Shown piece after piece: positions 25,521 through 36,539 of a DNA stretch of 64,000 nt. The stretch is from Paracentrotus lividus (lineage: Eukaryota > Echinodermata > Echinoidea > Camarodonta > Echinidae), in the NCBI GenBank assembly GCA_940671915.1, contig CALNVZ010000816.1, positions 98,027-162,026 on the forward strand, written 5' to 3'. Position 1 is the first letter of the stretch; every line of letters starts with the position of its first letter. The position numbers and the translations under genes are program-made. The notes under the pieces were generated by a model. It saw only the letters and a program-made list of their open reading frames with translations. It had not been told where the DNA came from and ran no database searches.

Positions 25521-25800
25521 TCATGCAGCGACGGAGAGTAGAATGGGTATCATTTCTTTCCATGCTATTGACGTACCCTCGATAATTTCGCGCGACGACC
25601 ACTTGTTATTAAACCACTTGCCTTCAAAATGGGCTCCGAAACCAATTTCCCCGCTAGCATCAGTGTACAGAATGTAGTCGCTATCTCCTCCCCACCCTTC
25701 CTGGGGGATGACTGATATGCCATTATAGTGGTTCACGAATTCGAGCCATGTGGTTAGGTCAGCTTGGGCCCCCTCATTCAACAGTATAATGGTACTTTTC
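25521..25800 (-). pseudogene. Retroelement RNase H domain
   Basis: The frame encodes DLTTWLEFV, then LYTDASGEIGFGAHF (catalytic Asp in the TDAS motif), a WSSREI segment, and SIAWKEM with the catalytic Glu region. This is the layout of the RNase H of DIRS-type elements, which degrades the RNA of RNA-DNA hybrids. It is separated from its RT by the foldback element at 25801-28629, which enters exactly at its upstream edge. Confidence 0.82.
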
Positions 25801-26168
25801 AATCAAGGTACATATGGATAAGTCATTTTTCTGTTTCAGTCAGCAAGGATGAAAAACGGAATTTGGCTTTGCCATTTCATTTTTGAAAACACAAAAACAA
25901 AATCGCAAAGCAAAAAACGTGTTGTGATTTCGTTTTTGGTCATCAAAAACAGAAATCAAAAACAGAAGTACCTTTTTTTGCTTTTGTGATTTCTATTTTT
26001 TTATTACCGTTTTCATATACCAAAAACAAAATCGCAACACGCTCTGTGATTTTGTTTTTGCACAGCAAAGACCAAAATTGATCTCGTCTCTCTGATTTCT
26101 GAAAGCCTTATGTTTCATGAATAGTAAAGAGCGTCCTCTACGTCAAGAAAGATATAACTATCTTTAAC

Positions 26169-26364
26169 TTTAAGGGATCAGGAGTTGGTCGAGCGGTAAC
26201 GCTCATTGTCAACTCTCTGAATCAGCCTACAAACTGACAAGGACCGGACCCTGGTTCGAAACCCAGTCACGTCTCTCGGATGGTGACGTTAAAGGTCGGT
26301 CCCAGACGTAAATAATCATATCTGATTGATACACGTCTGTCAAAACTCAATACTCCTCCTCCTC
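26169..26364 (+). mobile_element. tRNA-derived SINE
   Basis: 196 bp flanked by a 7-bp duplication CTTTAAC (26162-26168 and 26365-26371). The A box TGGTCGAGCGG (26186-26196) and B box GGTTCGAAACC (26253-26263) fit the RNA polymerase III consensus. The 3' end is CTCCTCCTCCTC. The opposite arm of the surrounding foldback element lacks the insert and shows the empty site, which proves the limits. Confidence 0.9.
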
Positions 26365-26719
26365 CTTTAACCAGTGTGAAGTTGGTTACTAATTCACTTA
26401 CTTATTCAAAATCTTATAGGGCTCGATTTCAAAAATCGAAAGGTACCACAAGGACGAGTAGGACACGGGCAATTCAAGAAATGTATGTCTCGACTCGGGC
26501 AAGTGGGGCTAATAACCTTGAAACTCACTTAATAAGAAATAAACCATGCACTTATCAAATAAGCCTTTGATTACTCCTTCAAGATTATATAATGACTTAA
26601 AAAAAAAAAAACTATGGTGAATCAAGGTCAAGTGGCACACGGGCAATTAAAAAATGTAGGTCTCGACACGGGCAAGTGGGGCTAATGACTTTGAAACTAA
26701 CTAAATAAGAAAAAAAAAA

Positions 26720-27390
26720 CTTTCTGGCAGGTACCAGATATGAAAGGGCCGGGCAGGGACTGGTCCCTCAAGGTAAAAAAGTGTCTGGGCAGCCAAAGAT
26801 ACCAAGCTTGCCCCTGCCAAATCGTTTTTAGGACCTCTCAGCACACGAGAAAACAGGGACAAGTGATTTTAAATTGCTATAAACAAATCCTAAAAGATCT
26901 TGCCCCTTGGCAAGTACCAGATATGAAATGACCGGGCAGGGATTGGTACCTTAAGGTCTAGGAGGGTCTTGGCATCCACGGGATACCCAGGTTGCCCCTC
27001 AGGACACTGGAAACAGGGACAAGTAATTCTATCAAATTCATTAAACGGATCCTGAAAGAACTTGCCCCTGGCAAGTAACATATATGATATAGCCTGGCAG
27101 GGGCTGAGCCCTCAAGGTCAAAAATGTTCTGGGCAACCCAAAGATACCCAGCTTGCCCCGGCCAAATCTTTTTGAGGACCTCTCAGGCCACTGGAAATCT
27201 TTTAGGATTCGTTTAAACAATTTATAAAATTAATTGTCCCTGTTTCCGTTTCTAGTTCGTTTGAAGACCTGAGAGGTCTTCAAAAATATTTGGCCGGGGC
27301 AAGCTTGGTATTTTGGGGTTGCCCAGACCTTTTTTTAACTGGAGGGACCAGTCCGTGCCCAGCCAATTCATATCTGGTACTTGCCAGATT
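26720..27390. repeat. ~165-bp tandem units with an inverted copy
   Basis: Units containing GCAAGTACCAGATATGAAA and CCGGGCAGGGACTGG start near 26728, 26909 and 27069; a fourth stands inverted at 27285-27390. Confidence 0.8.
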
Positions 27391-28190
27391 TTTTTTTTCT
27401 TATTTAGTGAGTTTCAAGGTCATTATCCCCACTTGCCCGTGTCGAGACCTACACTTTTTAATTGCCCGTGTGCCACATTCACCTTTAGTTTTTGAAAAAT
27501 TCGTTTTAAAATCTCGAATAAGTAATCATAGGCTTACTTAATAAGTGCATGGTTTGTTTCTTATTTAATGAGTTTCAAAGTCATTAGCCCCACTTGCCCA
27601 TGTCAAGACCTACATTTTTTAATTGCCCGTGTGCCACATTCACCTTTAGTTTTTGAAAAATTCGTTTTAAAATCTCGAATAAGTAATCATAGGCTTACTT
27701 AATAAGTGCATGGTTTGTTTCTTATTTAATGAGTTTCAAAGTCATTAGCCCCACTTGCCCATGTCAAGACCTACATTTTTTAATTGCCCGTGTGCCACAT
27801 TCACCTTTAGTTTTTGAAAAATTCGTTTTAAAATCTCGAATAAGTAATCATAGGCTTACTTAATAAGTGCATGGTTTGTTTCTTATTTAATGAGTTTCAA
27901 AGTCATTAGCCCCACTTGGCCATGTCAAGACCTACATTTTTTAATTGCCCGTTTGCCACTTGTCCTTGATTCACCTTTAGTTTTTGAACAAGTCATGTTA
28001 AAATCTTGAAAAAGTAATCATAGGCTTACTTAATAAGTGCATGGTTTATTTCTTATTTAGTGAGTTACAAGGTTATTAGCCCCACTTGCCCGAGTCGAGA
28101 CATAATTTTTTGAATTGCCCGTGTCCTACTCGTCCTTGTGGTACCTTTTGATTTTTGAAAAAAGAGTCCTTGTAAAATTTTGAATAAGTA
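27390..28190. repeat. ~162-bp tandem array, about five units
   Basis: Units start near 27395, 27557, 27717, 27877 and 28055. Each contains GAGTTTCAAAGTCATTAGCC, CCACTTGCCC, and ATTGCCCGTGTGCCAC. The middle units are almost identical; the first and last are diverged. Inverted, truncated units occur at 26400-26700. Confidence 0.9.
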
Positions 28191-28663
28191 AGTGAATTAG
28201 TAACCAACTTCACACTGGTTAAAGATAGTTATATTTCTCTTGACGTAGAGGACGCTCTTTAATATTCATGAAACATAAGGTTTTCAGAAATCAGAGAGAC
28301 GAGATCAATTTTGGTCTTTGCTGTGCTAAAACAAAATCACAGAGCGTGTTGTGATTCTGTTTTTGGTATATGAAAACAGAACCAGAGAGCTAAAACCGTG
28401 TTGTGATTTGTTTTTGATATATAAAATTAAAAAATAGAAATCACAAAAGCAAAAAAAGGTACTTCTGTTTTTGATTTCTGTTTTTGATGACCAAAAACGA
28501 AATCACAACAGGTTATTTGCTTTGCGATTTTGTTTTTGTGTTTTCAAAAATGAAATGGCAAAGCCAAATTCCGTTTTTCATCCTTCCTGACTGAAACAGA
28601 AAAGCGACTTATCCATATGTACCTTGATTCTTTTCACATTTTCCCCCCCTTTTGTTAAGTCAA

Positions 28664-29068
28664 TTAACCGTCGTAAAAATGCTCTGCCCGGTCGTATAGC
28701 TCTGCAATGAAATTCAAGGAGTCAATCAAAGATTGAATCTCTATGACGGTGGCTGATTTATGAGCTAGCGCCCTACCGATTTTCCGTCTTATTTCCACCA
28801 GTTTTTCTTGTGGTACACGTACTTGCATTAGTACTGAGTCAAGCTCTAAGCCAAGAAATGTCAATCTAGTAGTAGGCCCTTCTGATTTTTCTTTGGCTAG
28901 GGGGACACCTAGTTCTTTGCACACTAATATTAATGTATCAACAACTTGTTTACGTGTTAATTCTTCATTTTGTATTGAACCCACGCATAAAAAGTCATCC
29001 ACATAGTGCACTATTTTGTTGGAGCCAATTCTTACCCTAACGCAATAATTCATAGCATTCTCCGCCAC
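28664..29068 (-). pseudogene. DIRS-type reverse transcriptase, C-terminal half
   Basis: The frame encodes HYVDDFLCVG (catalytic YVDD box), then a LTFLGLELDS motif and a short thumb-like region, as in DIRS and related RTs. The upstream fingers and palm motifs are missing: the gag-like region ends only about 130 bases away. Thus the RT is internally deleted and inactive. Confidence 0.82.
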
Positions 29069-29197
29069 GAAAGTTGTATGCCCAAGATGGCGCCCTTCCC
29101 TTATTCATATTGAGTATAAACTTTATTATGCTCGACCCCCGGGGTGTGGCCCATTCCCGCTTGGTTGCCCACAATCCCTATTGGGTTTGGGGCGGTC

Positions 29198-30342
29198 TTA
29201 TATCCGCATATTTCGCGGAGATCCCCCACCTATGACATAAAGGAGCCACAATTCCCCATCTATTAATGACCACAACCCGCCTTTTCTATGCATGCGATAT
29301 CGAAATTCGATATCATAATCTCTCCAACCATACCCATAATACCAAGAGGCAGCAGATCGAATTAATTGCCCATATTTCAGAAGCTCATATGAGCGAGTTG
29401 GATTGGCTTCTAAATAAATACTGATATATACAAGAAATGCATCGGTCCACCATTCAATGGACACGATTTTATTTTTATTAAAGATAGCGGGTTTCAGCAC
29501 TAACCTTCCCCCTTCATAAAATATTACTAAGTTAGGGGCTTGTTCGTCCACTGCCTCTGGCATTAATTATATTACTATATTTTATATCTCAAGAAATATA
29601 GTAAAATCTACAAATTACCCTCTCCATATTTTTTTTCGTCATATTATAATATACTTTAGTCCCCAGTCTATCAATGACCGGAAACAAGGGCGACTGATCT
29701 ATATTATATGTGTGTGCACCACTGTGCTCCCCCCGTATATCCCAGGCAATAACGCCTGACTGAGTCGGTTGCCCGACACTGCTTGCCCATATGAAAGAAT
29801 GGGCTTCTATCCCTCGAACTATAACTAGCTCTAGACCTAGTGTCACTCTCGTTGTGTGCAATTTGTAATTGAGAGCCAGCATGTAGGCTACCGGTGTTTG
29901 ATACAATCGATGGGAAGGAAACCACTAAATTGCTTTTCCTCTCGCTTTCAAGATTGTTAGATCTATGTCTTGTTGTTTCACTAGATTGTGATATTTCTGG
30001 TAGATGTGATTGCATAGCTACGTCTACCTCACCTTGCATTGGCTATGCTTGTGAAAGCGGCTGGCTTGATGACTGGTTCGCTCCAGTTGTCTCATTTCCA
30101 CGGTATTGTGGTCCGTCAGTCTCCGGAGCCGGGTTTATGCTGGTGGTGGGTAAGCGTCCACTGCTGGGGTTACCGCTCGAGTGCCTCGCCCGTTTTGGCC
30201 GCCCCGCCCGCCGGAGAGTTGAGATGCCGAGTACGTCTTGAGTGGTGTTGTTGCTACACTGCCTTAATCTTGTTGACTGTCTAGGCCTAGCAATCTTTGG
30301 TTGGCGGGCCACCCGGCTCTGGCTCGATTTCCGCTTTCCCAT
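29198..30342 (-). pseudogene. Retroelement gag-like region
   Basis: The last part (29198-29563) contains VSIEWWTDAFLVYISIYLE, Y-E-L-L-K-Y and a GWRDYDIEFR segment, a tryptophan-rich pattern I associate with gag proteins of DIRS-like elements. Upstream (29704-30342), two overlapping frames encode basic, Ser- and Arg-rich sequence with a KRKS-like start, consistent with a gag N-terminus. Frames are shifted several times. The upstream part is assigned mainly by position. Confidence 0.55.
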
Positions 30343-31734
30343 CTTTCGATATACTGGGATTTCCTCTCGTTATTTAGACTTATCTGTATACTCAATTGTA
30401 GAGCCTTCTCGAAAAAGGACTTCTCCGAGCGGAGATAAAGTCGAAAGTGAGAAAATCTTGCACACGGCGTTCCCACGCTTATTGCGCGCATAACTCCACG
30501 TTTGTAGATTCACTGGCTGTGCGCATTTTCGGTTTCTTTACAAAGGTAAATTTCACATGTCGCTGTCTCACAAAGTCACCGCTTAAACAGCTGTAAACGG
30601 CGCGCGCTATTTCTGGCCTATACCAGCAATTGTTTTGTCTATCCTTGACTCTCCCAGAATGACTCTGATCATTTATTATGATCACGTTATTCTTGGAGAC
30701 TTGTTTGTTTCAGAAATGCAAGCAACATGTAATATTGTGGTCTATTTACGCCTGGCAAGAAATATAACAATTTGTTTAGCCTAACAAAAATTGTAGGCCT
30801 ACAGTTATTATCAAAACAATACCTTCACACACTTGAAAGGAAAAGTCATTAAATTGTTTACATGGGATTGGAAGTGGTTGCGCAGCAGTTATTGATGGTG
30901 TACAGTTGGTTAAACTATATAGTTCTTAACCCTCACCAAGTAAAAACAAAGAAGATTAATTTAGTCTTTATATGAAGCATTACTACTAAGAATCCAATGT
31001 TTAGGTATGTAATTAAGTAGTTTGCACACTACCCATGTTAATTTTTGCCTATTAACATTTATTACTTGCATTATTCTTTACCAGTTTCATTGTGTATCAT
31101 TGGGCTTAAGTCTCATTTTGGTTGTCTTAATAATATCAAGATACAGTTCTGAAACATTAAAGACTCCAAATATGTAAGAAATTCATTATAAAAACAACAA
31201 AAGAAATTAATAAAACAAAATAATACACAACAATACAAATAAAATCTAAATATTTTTATGACAATATTGTTTACTTACATAATTACTATAGCAAGCAACT
31301 TTTTAAAAAAAGATCGTGCTTCGTAATAATGTATTTTTGATAAATTATCAAGAAATATGTAAAATAGAGACCTAATTTGCATAAATAACAAAATTTCAGA
31401 TATAAATATAAATGTTTCAGGGCTTTATTTTATGTGTGCTTCAACATTCTTCCAAAATATCATATTGATAGGATTGTTATTGACAGAGATATCCTATTTC
31501 GTAAAAAAATGGAATAATTATTGCAATATCGTGATTTTGTACATTTTGTATAATTTTGACCAATTTATGAATGCTAAAGAGGCGTGATGTAATATTTATT
31601 GAACATATTGTTTGCATAATGTGTTTCTTGTACCCAAACAACGTTTAGACTGAAATTCTTGCACTTAAAATGATCTGAACATAGCTGACAGCAGGTTTAC
31701 TGAAACTTTTGACCACCAGTGTATAAATGTCAAA
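30343..31734. other. No gene; AT-rich
   Basis: 30343-30690 may be the 5' leader of the retroelement. 31000-31730 is an inverted relative of 11100-11990 and ends with CACCAGTGTATA near 31722, probably the end of an unclassified small element. Confidence 0.4.
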
Positions 31735-33374
31735 AGCAAATTTCATGAGCAATTCGAATATGGTGAAAAAATTAAGGGTCATTGGAAAGGGGGACTTAGA
31801 TAGGGGACCTAAATTAAAAATTTGGAGCCCCTCAAAAATAATTAAAAAATACCCATATAAGACATGTAAGATGTTACTACTTCACCTTTCTCTATTATGA
31901 ATTACATTTCAGACATTCTCAGGAAATTACCTTTTATAGAATAAATACTTTTGTAGGGAAAATAAGCTTAAAATTGTAACGTTATGACACTTTGATCCTC
32001 ATAGGGGCAATAATTTTTTTAGACTTTTCAATTGGTGGCGTAACACAGAAAAAGGCGAGGTGGGGGGGGGGGGTTCCAACGCATGGCTATGTTATTTAGT
32101 GTGTTTTTTTTTTAGGATAATGATGATTTCCGGAGACATTGACATAATTATAACTACACTGAAAACCTAAACGGGTAGACCGACAAGCTTTAAAGCTAGT
32201 CGCAGTGATGCCTAGACTGACTAGCTTTAAAGCTAGTCGGTCACGACGGACTAGCTTTCCTTCAACACAACCCGGTTATTACGGACTAGCTTTGAAACTC
32301 GTCCGTCTATACGGACTAGATTGAAAGCTAGTCAAGTTAGTCCGTCAAGACGGACTAGTTTTAATGCTCGTCGGTCACGACGGACTAGCTTTCTAGAAAG
32401 CTAGTCGGTCACGACAGACTAGCTTTAAAGCTACTCGGTCAGGACAGACTAATTTTAAAGCTCGTCCGTCGTGACCGACTAGTTTGACGGACTAGCATAA
32501 AAGCTAGTCGTAGTGATGCCCAGACTGACGAGCTTTTGAGCAGGACTAGCTTTACAGCTAGTCGGTCATGGTGTGAAAGCTAGTCCGTCGAGCTTTTCTG
32601 TCGCGATGTTTTTGCTGCTGTCTTGACAGCTAGCATGACGGACGAGGTTAATATGGCTTCACCAGCTTGTCAGAGACGTCAAATCTGAAATGTTAGAAGA
32701 CATTTTAAAGATACGATTAAAAAAACTTGCATTTTGTCACAAGAATTCGGGGGAAAAAAATTATTATGATGATATAAATCAGAGACAGGAATTAATACAG
32801 GAGGCACAATTAGGTAACATTATGGCAATTATCAAACAATGGGGGTAAGTTGCCCAGGGGTCGCCGGCATGGCTTGCATCATCATTGCTTTTTGTTGTAG
32901 GCCTACCTGCTTTTGCATTTTCGGCCTATACCATTATCCTTGAGAGCCACTTAGGAAATCCCAAAGTCGTGCCTCTAATCCAATGTTTTTTTTTTTCAGA
33001 TACAAGTAATCTAAAAGAAAAGTGGCGCCTATATTTATTATTAGAATTTTTAAAATTTTATTTTCATAACTTAATGTGATTGTTATTATCGTTGTAAATA
33101 CACACAATTCAAAAATTGATTTAGCAAGACATAATTTTTCGCGTTGGTGATTATAGCATTAATCTATGTGGAAAAAATAACGCTATCTGCGAACTAAAAC
33201 ATAAGGAATTAAAAAAAGAGTACTCACACAGTCATGTCACTCGAAGGAGATCGCCATTATAATCCGAATCTTAATCTTTACGGGGTATATCGAATCTGCG
33301 TCTGTACAGATTGCTCATTAAATGGAATCCACATACAGATACCTACCTACCTACCAGGTCGGCTAAACTGCCGA

Positions 33375-33500
33375 GACCTAGTACGAATCCTCCAGTTATC
33401 CCTGTCGTGCATGCAGTTCTTCAGCTCGTCTGTTCCAACTACTCCAGCATCTGATTTCATGATGTCTAGGTAGTTCTTGCGTTTTCTACCACATACAGAA
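33375..33500 (-). pseudogene. LINE C-terminal fragment (RTE-like?)
   Basis: Minus-strand reading gives YLDIMKSDAG, then CMHDRDNWRILVRGLG. A D-R-x-x-W-R segment near the end is common in RTE- and Nimb-like LINE proteins. Short and truncated on both sides. Confidence 0.45.
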
Positions 33501-33639
33501 ATGCAACTAATAGTGATGTCCTTTTCGCAATGCGCATGTTATTCAGTCAATTGTACCACCTTCTATTCATTGCTGTTGCTAAGCCAGGCATTCACCAGCA
33601 ATCCATAAGAATAGACGGTTCATGGGTTGTATAGTTCAT

Positions 33640-34500
33640 GAATTTGTACAAAAGACATGTCAGGCCATGTATTTTCAACTACGAAACATTTGCAAAGTTC
33701 GCAAGATTTTGTCAAATAAAACTCTTGCCATCATTATTCATTCTTTTTTAATTTCACGCCTTGACTACTGCAATTCTCTGTTATATAATATGCCATCATT
33801 TCAATTAGCTAAACTACAGCGTGCACAAAACTCTGCTGCTCGGGTTTTGTCAAGAACCCGCAAAAGGGATCATATTTCCCCTGTCTTGAAAGGGCTACAT
33901 TGGCTACCAGTAAAGGAACGTGTTGAATACAAAATTCTGCTTATTACTTGGAAGGCAATGCATGGCTGTGCGCCTGCATATATATTCAATCTTCTTACAG
34001 AATATGTTCCTAGTCGTAATCTACGCTCCTCAGAAAAAAACTTGCTTGTTACAAAAAGAAATGTATCAATGTACGAAGATTTTCTTCAGCTGCTCCAGCT
34101 TTATGGAATGCATTACCAACACAGATTCGTTCTTTGGAGACATTAGAAACGTTCAAATCTAATCTCAAAACAATTCTTTTTGTGAAGGCATACTAACTTG
34201 AATATTAATGTTGTATTATATTGTAAATTGTAGTTCTTTATATAATTATCAAAATATATAATTGTTGTTTACTGTCTGTGTGTTTGGTATTGACAATCCT
34301 TTCCTCTTTGACTTTGACATAGCAGATTTGGAGTGTGCGCCTCACAGGCTGTCCCTCTTATCTGTTTTTATTCAGAGAATGTGTTTGGAACTACATGTAT
34401 GATGTATGTTGTTCAACACTTTCATCTTGTTTTACAATGCGCCTCGGAATAGTTTAACTAGACAGATGGCGCGATACAAATCCGTTATTATTATTATTAT
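33640..34500 (+). mobile_element. CR1-like LINE 3' fragment
   Basis: The frame 33622-34075 encodes the C-terminal part of a CR1-like RT protein: SRLDYCNSLLYNMP, LQRAQNSAARVLSRTRK, HISPVLKGLHWLPVKERVEY and RNLRSS. A frameshift near 34080 precedes the terminal F-x-S-x-L-K-T segment, ending at about 34194. The 3' region includes GATGGCGCGATACAAAT and ends in a (TTA)n tail at 34483-34501. Strongly 5' truncated and inactive. Confidence 0.88.
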
Positions 34501-34502
34501 TA

Positions 34503-34900
34503 GTTACGAAGTATTCAATTAGCCTGTAATTAAAGAATGGAACAATATTCCTAACCTACTCGTGAATGGCATACTTTTCATGATTGATGTTATGTCGGCA
34601 ATCGTAAGCTCTCAGATTGTTAAGCCAAAACAACCTTTGTTTGAGAATGTTGGATGTATCCAACTTTTATTCACTGTTGTTGCTAAGCCGGGCATTCACC
34701 AGCAATCTGTAAGAAAATACCGGGTTCCTGAGTTCTATAGTAACAAGGTATTCAATTAGCCTGTAATTGAAGAATTGAACAATATTTGAAATCTACCGGT
34801 ACTCGTGAATTGCATAATTGTCATAATAGATGTTGTGTCTCGTAAGCTTTCAGATTGTGAAGCCAAAACAACCTTTGTTTGAGAGTGTATCCACTTGATT
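34503..34900. repeat. Imperfect direct duplication, ~240-bp unit
   Basis: 34503-34650 matches 34743-34900. The intervening piece 34660-34710 matches 33560-33610, suggesting the LINE fragment was inserted into, or copied along with, this repeat. Confidence 0.75.
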
Positions 34901-35230
34901 ATGCTCGGAAACAGAATAAATAGAGAAGGTACATTGAAACGACATTGCAACTATTTGTATCAAAAGCTATAGGTAAACTCTTCTACATACCTACTTTTTT
35001 TGGACCTAGTCGGTCACGTCGACGGACTAGCATCAAGCTTGACGGACGAACTTTATAGCTCGTCCGTCAAGTTGAGAGATGTAGATTCAATTGTATGCTA
35101 GTCCGTCTCGACGGACTAACATGACAGACTAGCTTTAAAACTAGTCGGTCCATTGACGGACGAGGCTAGGTTTTCAGTGTAAAATCATTTAAATATACTT
35201 GGTGTTCTAATAATTTTGGCCATCACTCTA

Positions 35231-35755
35231 TGTCTGCATTGAAATTAAAAATACAGAGGAATAATTCGAGAACATGTACACAATACCAAAATAATACAGG
35301 ATAAAATGAAAATAAAGAACGAAGAAGAAGGGGAAAAAAAACATTGAAGAAAAAACAAGGGACAAGAAAAAGGAAGTGCAATGAATTTAATCCAAAAGTG
35401 ATTGTATATGGACTGAACATAATTGTCTACTGTATCCTAAATGCCCAAACCCGGCCAGACCCTCTTGCTCCGGGTGCCCATGCGAATATAATGTTTCTAA
35501 ATTGCATGAATGAAGTTGAAAATCGACTCCCCAAAATGAATTTTAAAGTTCGAAACACATTTACCAGCCGTAATGTTTAAATTGAATTTCGAATTCCACG
35601 AGCATTATTGAAAATAACTGCCTATACAGTGCGTCCCAAATAAAAGTAAACCAAACTTTGAGAGCATCATATTAAAATGATATTACCTATGTGTTATTTA
35701 TTTCCATATCATGACAAAGAGTAACTTAATATCTTTCAGGTGACACCAATATTAT
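35231..35755. other. No gene seen
   Basis: AT-rich. Short open frames have no recognisable domain. Confidence 0.45.
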
Positions 35756-36539
35756 ACCTACATAGGCTTCGGAACCGGGGGGGCTTGGGGGGGCGCAGCC
35801 CCCCAAAAAAATATTGGGGGGGCTCAGATATCGTTGAGCCCCCCCAATATTTTTGATGCCGTACAGATTCGGCGATTGCCCTTTTAATATAACCCAAGAT
35901 TTGTATCATTATTGTTTTGTTGTTTGTTTTTTTTTTTGTGGAGGGGACTATGGCATCATTAAGCCCCTCCCATAATCTTACTGAGCTCCCACCAAATTTT
36001 TTTGAATGAAAAGTTTATATTTCAGGTCTCTATTGACAAAATTTTTAGCTCGCGCTACGCGCTCGCACATCATGGTTGTTGTTGTTGTTTTTTTTAAATA
36101 GGAACATAGGAACTACTATCTAGGTTGGAGCTCAGCCATTGAGCCCCCCCCTCGGTGTTTAAGAGGGGCTTTGACACTGGCTTTGATATGTTTGAGTCCC
36201 CCTTCTGCTCATAATTTGTTGTGAAATGCTCATATTTCAAATTGTCAAACTTTTAGCTCATGCTGCTCGCTCGCTGGATCGGATAGCATGTCTTTCTGTT
36301 AACCTTTTTTTTCAGAATGACAAGGGTCCCTGATATATTAGTTGTGGCTCAAACAATAAGCCCCCCTCCCGCCCCGAGTGGCTTTCGTTGGGTCGATATC
36401 ATTGAGCCCCCTCTCTGCTCCCAAATTGTTTTTGAAACGCTCATTTATCTTTTTACAAATTTTAACTCGGATGTCTTTAAGTTATTTTTAACAAAAAGCG
36501 CTTAGAATGCACACTTTTCAGGTTGATATATCAACAATT

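Larger units (their letters stand above)
25801..28629. mobile_element. 2.8-kb foldback element with 6-bp target duplication
   Basis: The ends AATCAAGGTACATATGG and CCATATGTACCTTGATT are exact inverses. CTTTTC stands on both sides (25795-25800 and 28630-28635). The inverted arms extend inward about 600 bp on each side (25801-26460 against 28080-28629), broken on the left only by a SINE. Between the arms are two families of tandem units. No transposase is present. It separates RT from RNase H of the older retroelement. Confidence 0.85.
22512..30342 (-). mobile_element. DIRS/Ngaro-like tyrosine-recombinase retroelement, broken
   Basis: On the minus strand the order is a gag-like region (30342-29198), the C-terminal half of an RT (29068-28664), RNase H (25800-25521), tyrosine recombinase (25092-23690) and an SGNH hydrolase (23041-22512). 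RT-RNase H followed by a tyrosine recombinase, with no integrase or LTRs, defines the DIRS order. A hydrolase and tandem direct repeats downstream fit the Ngaro branch better than DIRS1. The element is dead: the RT front is missing, and later insertions lie at 25801-28629 and about 23850-24520. Outer limits are uncertain, and the repeats at 19131-22141 may belong to it. Confidence 0.75.
32157..35179. mobile_element. CACTG-ended element with subterminal palindromes
   Basis: The ends are CACTGAAAACCTA and TAGGTTTTCAGTG. Just inside both ends (32170-32600 and 35005-35165) lie many copies of GACTAGCTTTAAAGCTAGTC or halves of it, in both orientations. CACTG ends with crowded subterminal repeats recall EnSpm/CACTA and Chapaev-type transposons. 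No transposase is present. The inside carries LINE debris and a tandem duplication. No clear target duplication was found. Confidence 0.72.
31735..35230 (-). mobile_element. Tc1-like non-autonomous element, copy 2, split
   Basis: 31735-32156 and 35180-35230 together match the inverse of 40451-40950, including the TIR GTTCTAATAATTTTGGCCA at 35202-35220. The element at 32157-35179 divides it. The left TIR is lost or outside recognisable homology. Confidence 0.7.

Noticed and set aside
26169..26364. tRNA gene
   Set aside because: A and B boxes are present, but the unit is 196 bp, has a 7-bp target duplication and a SINE-type tail, and no cloverleaf could be completed.
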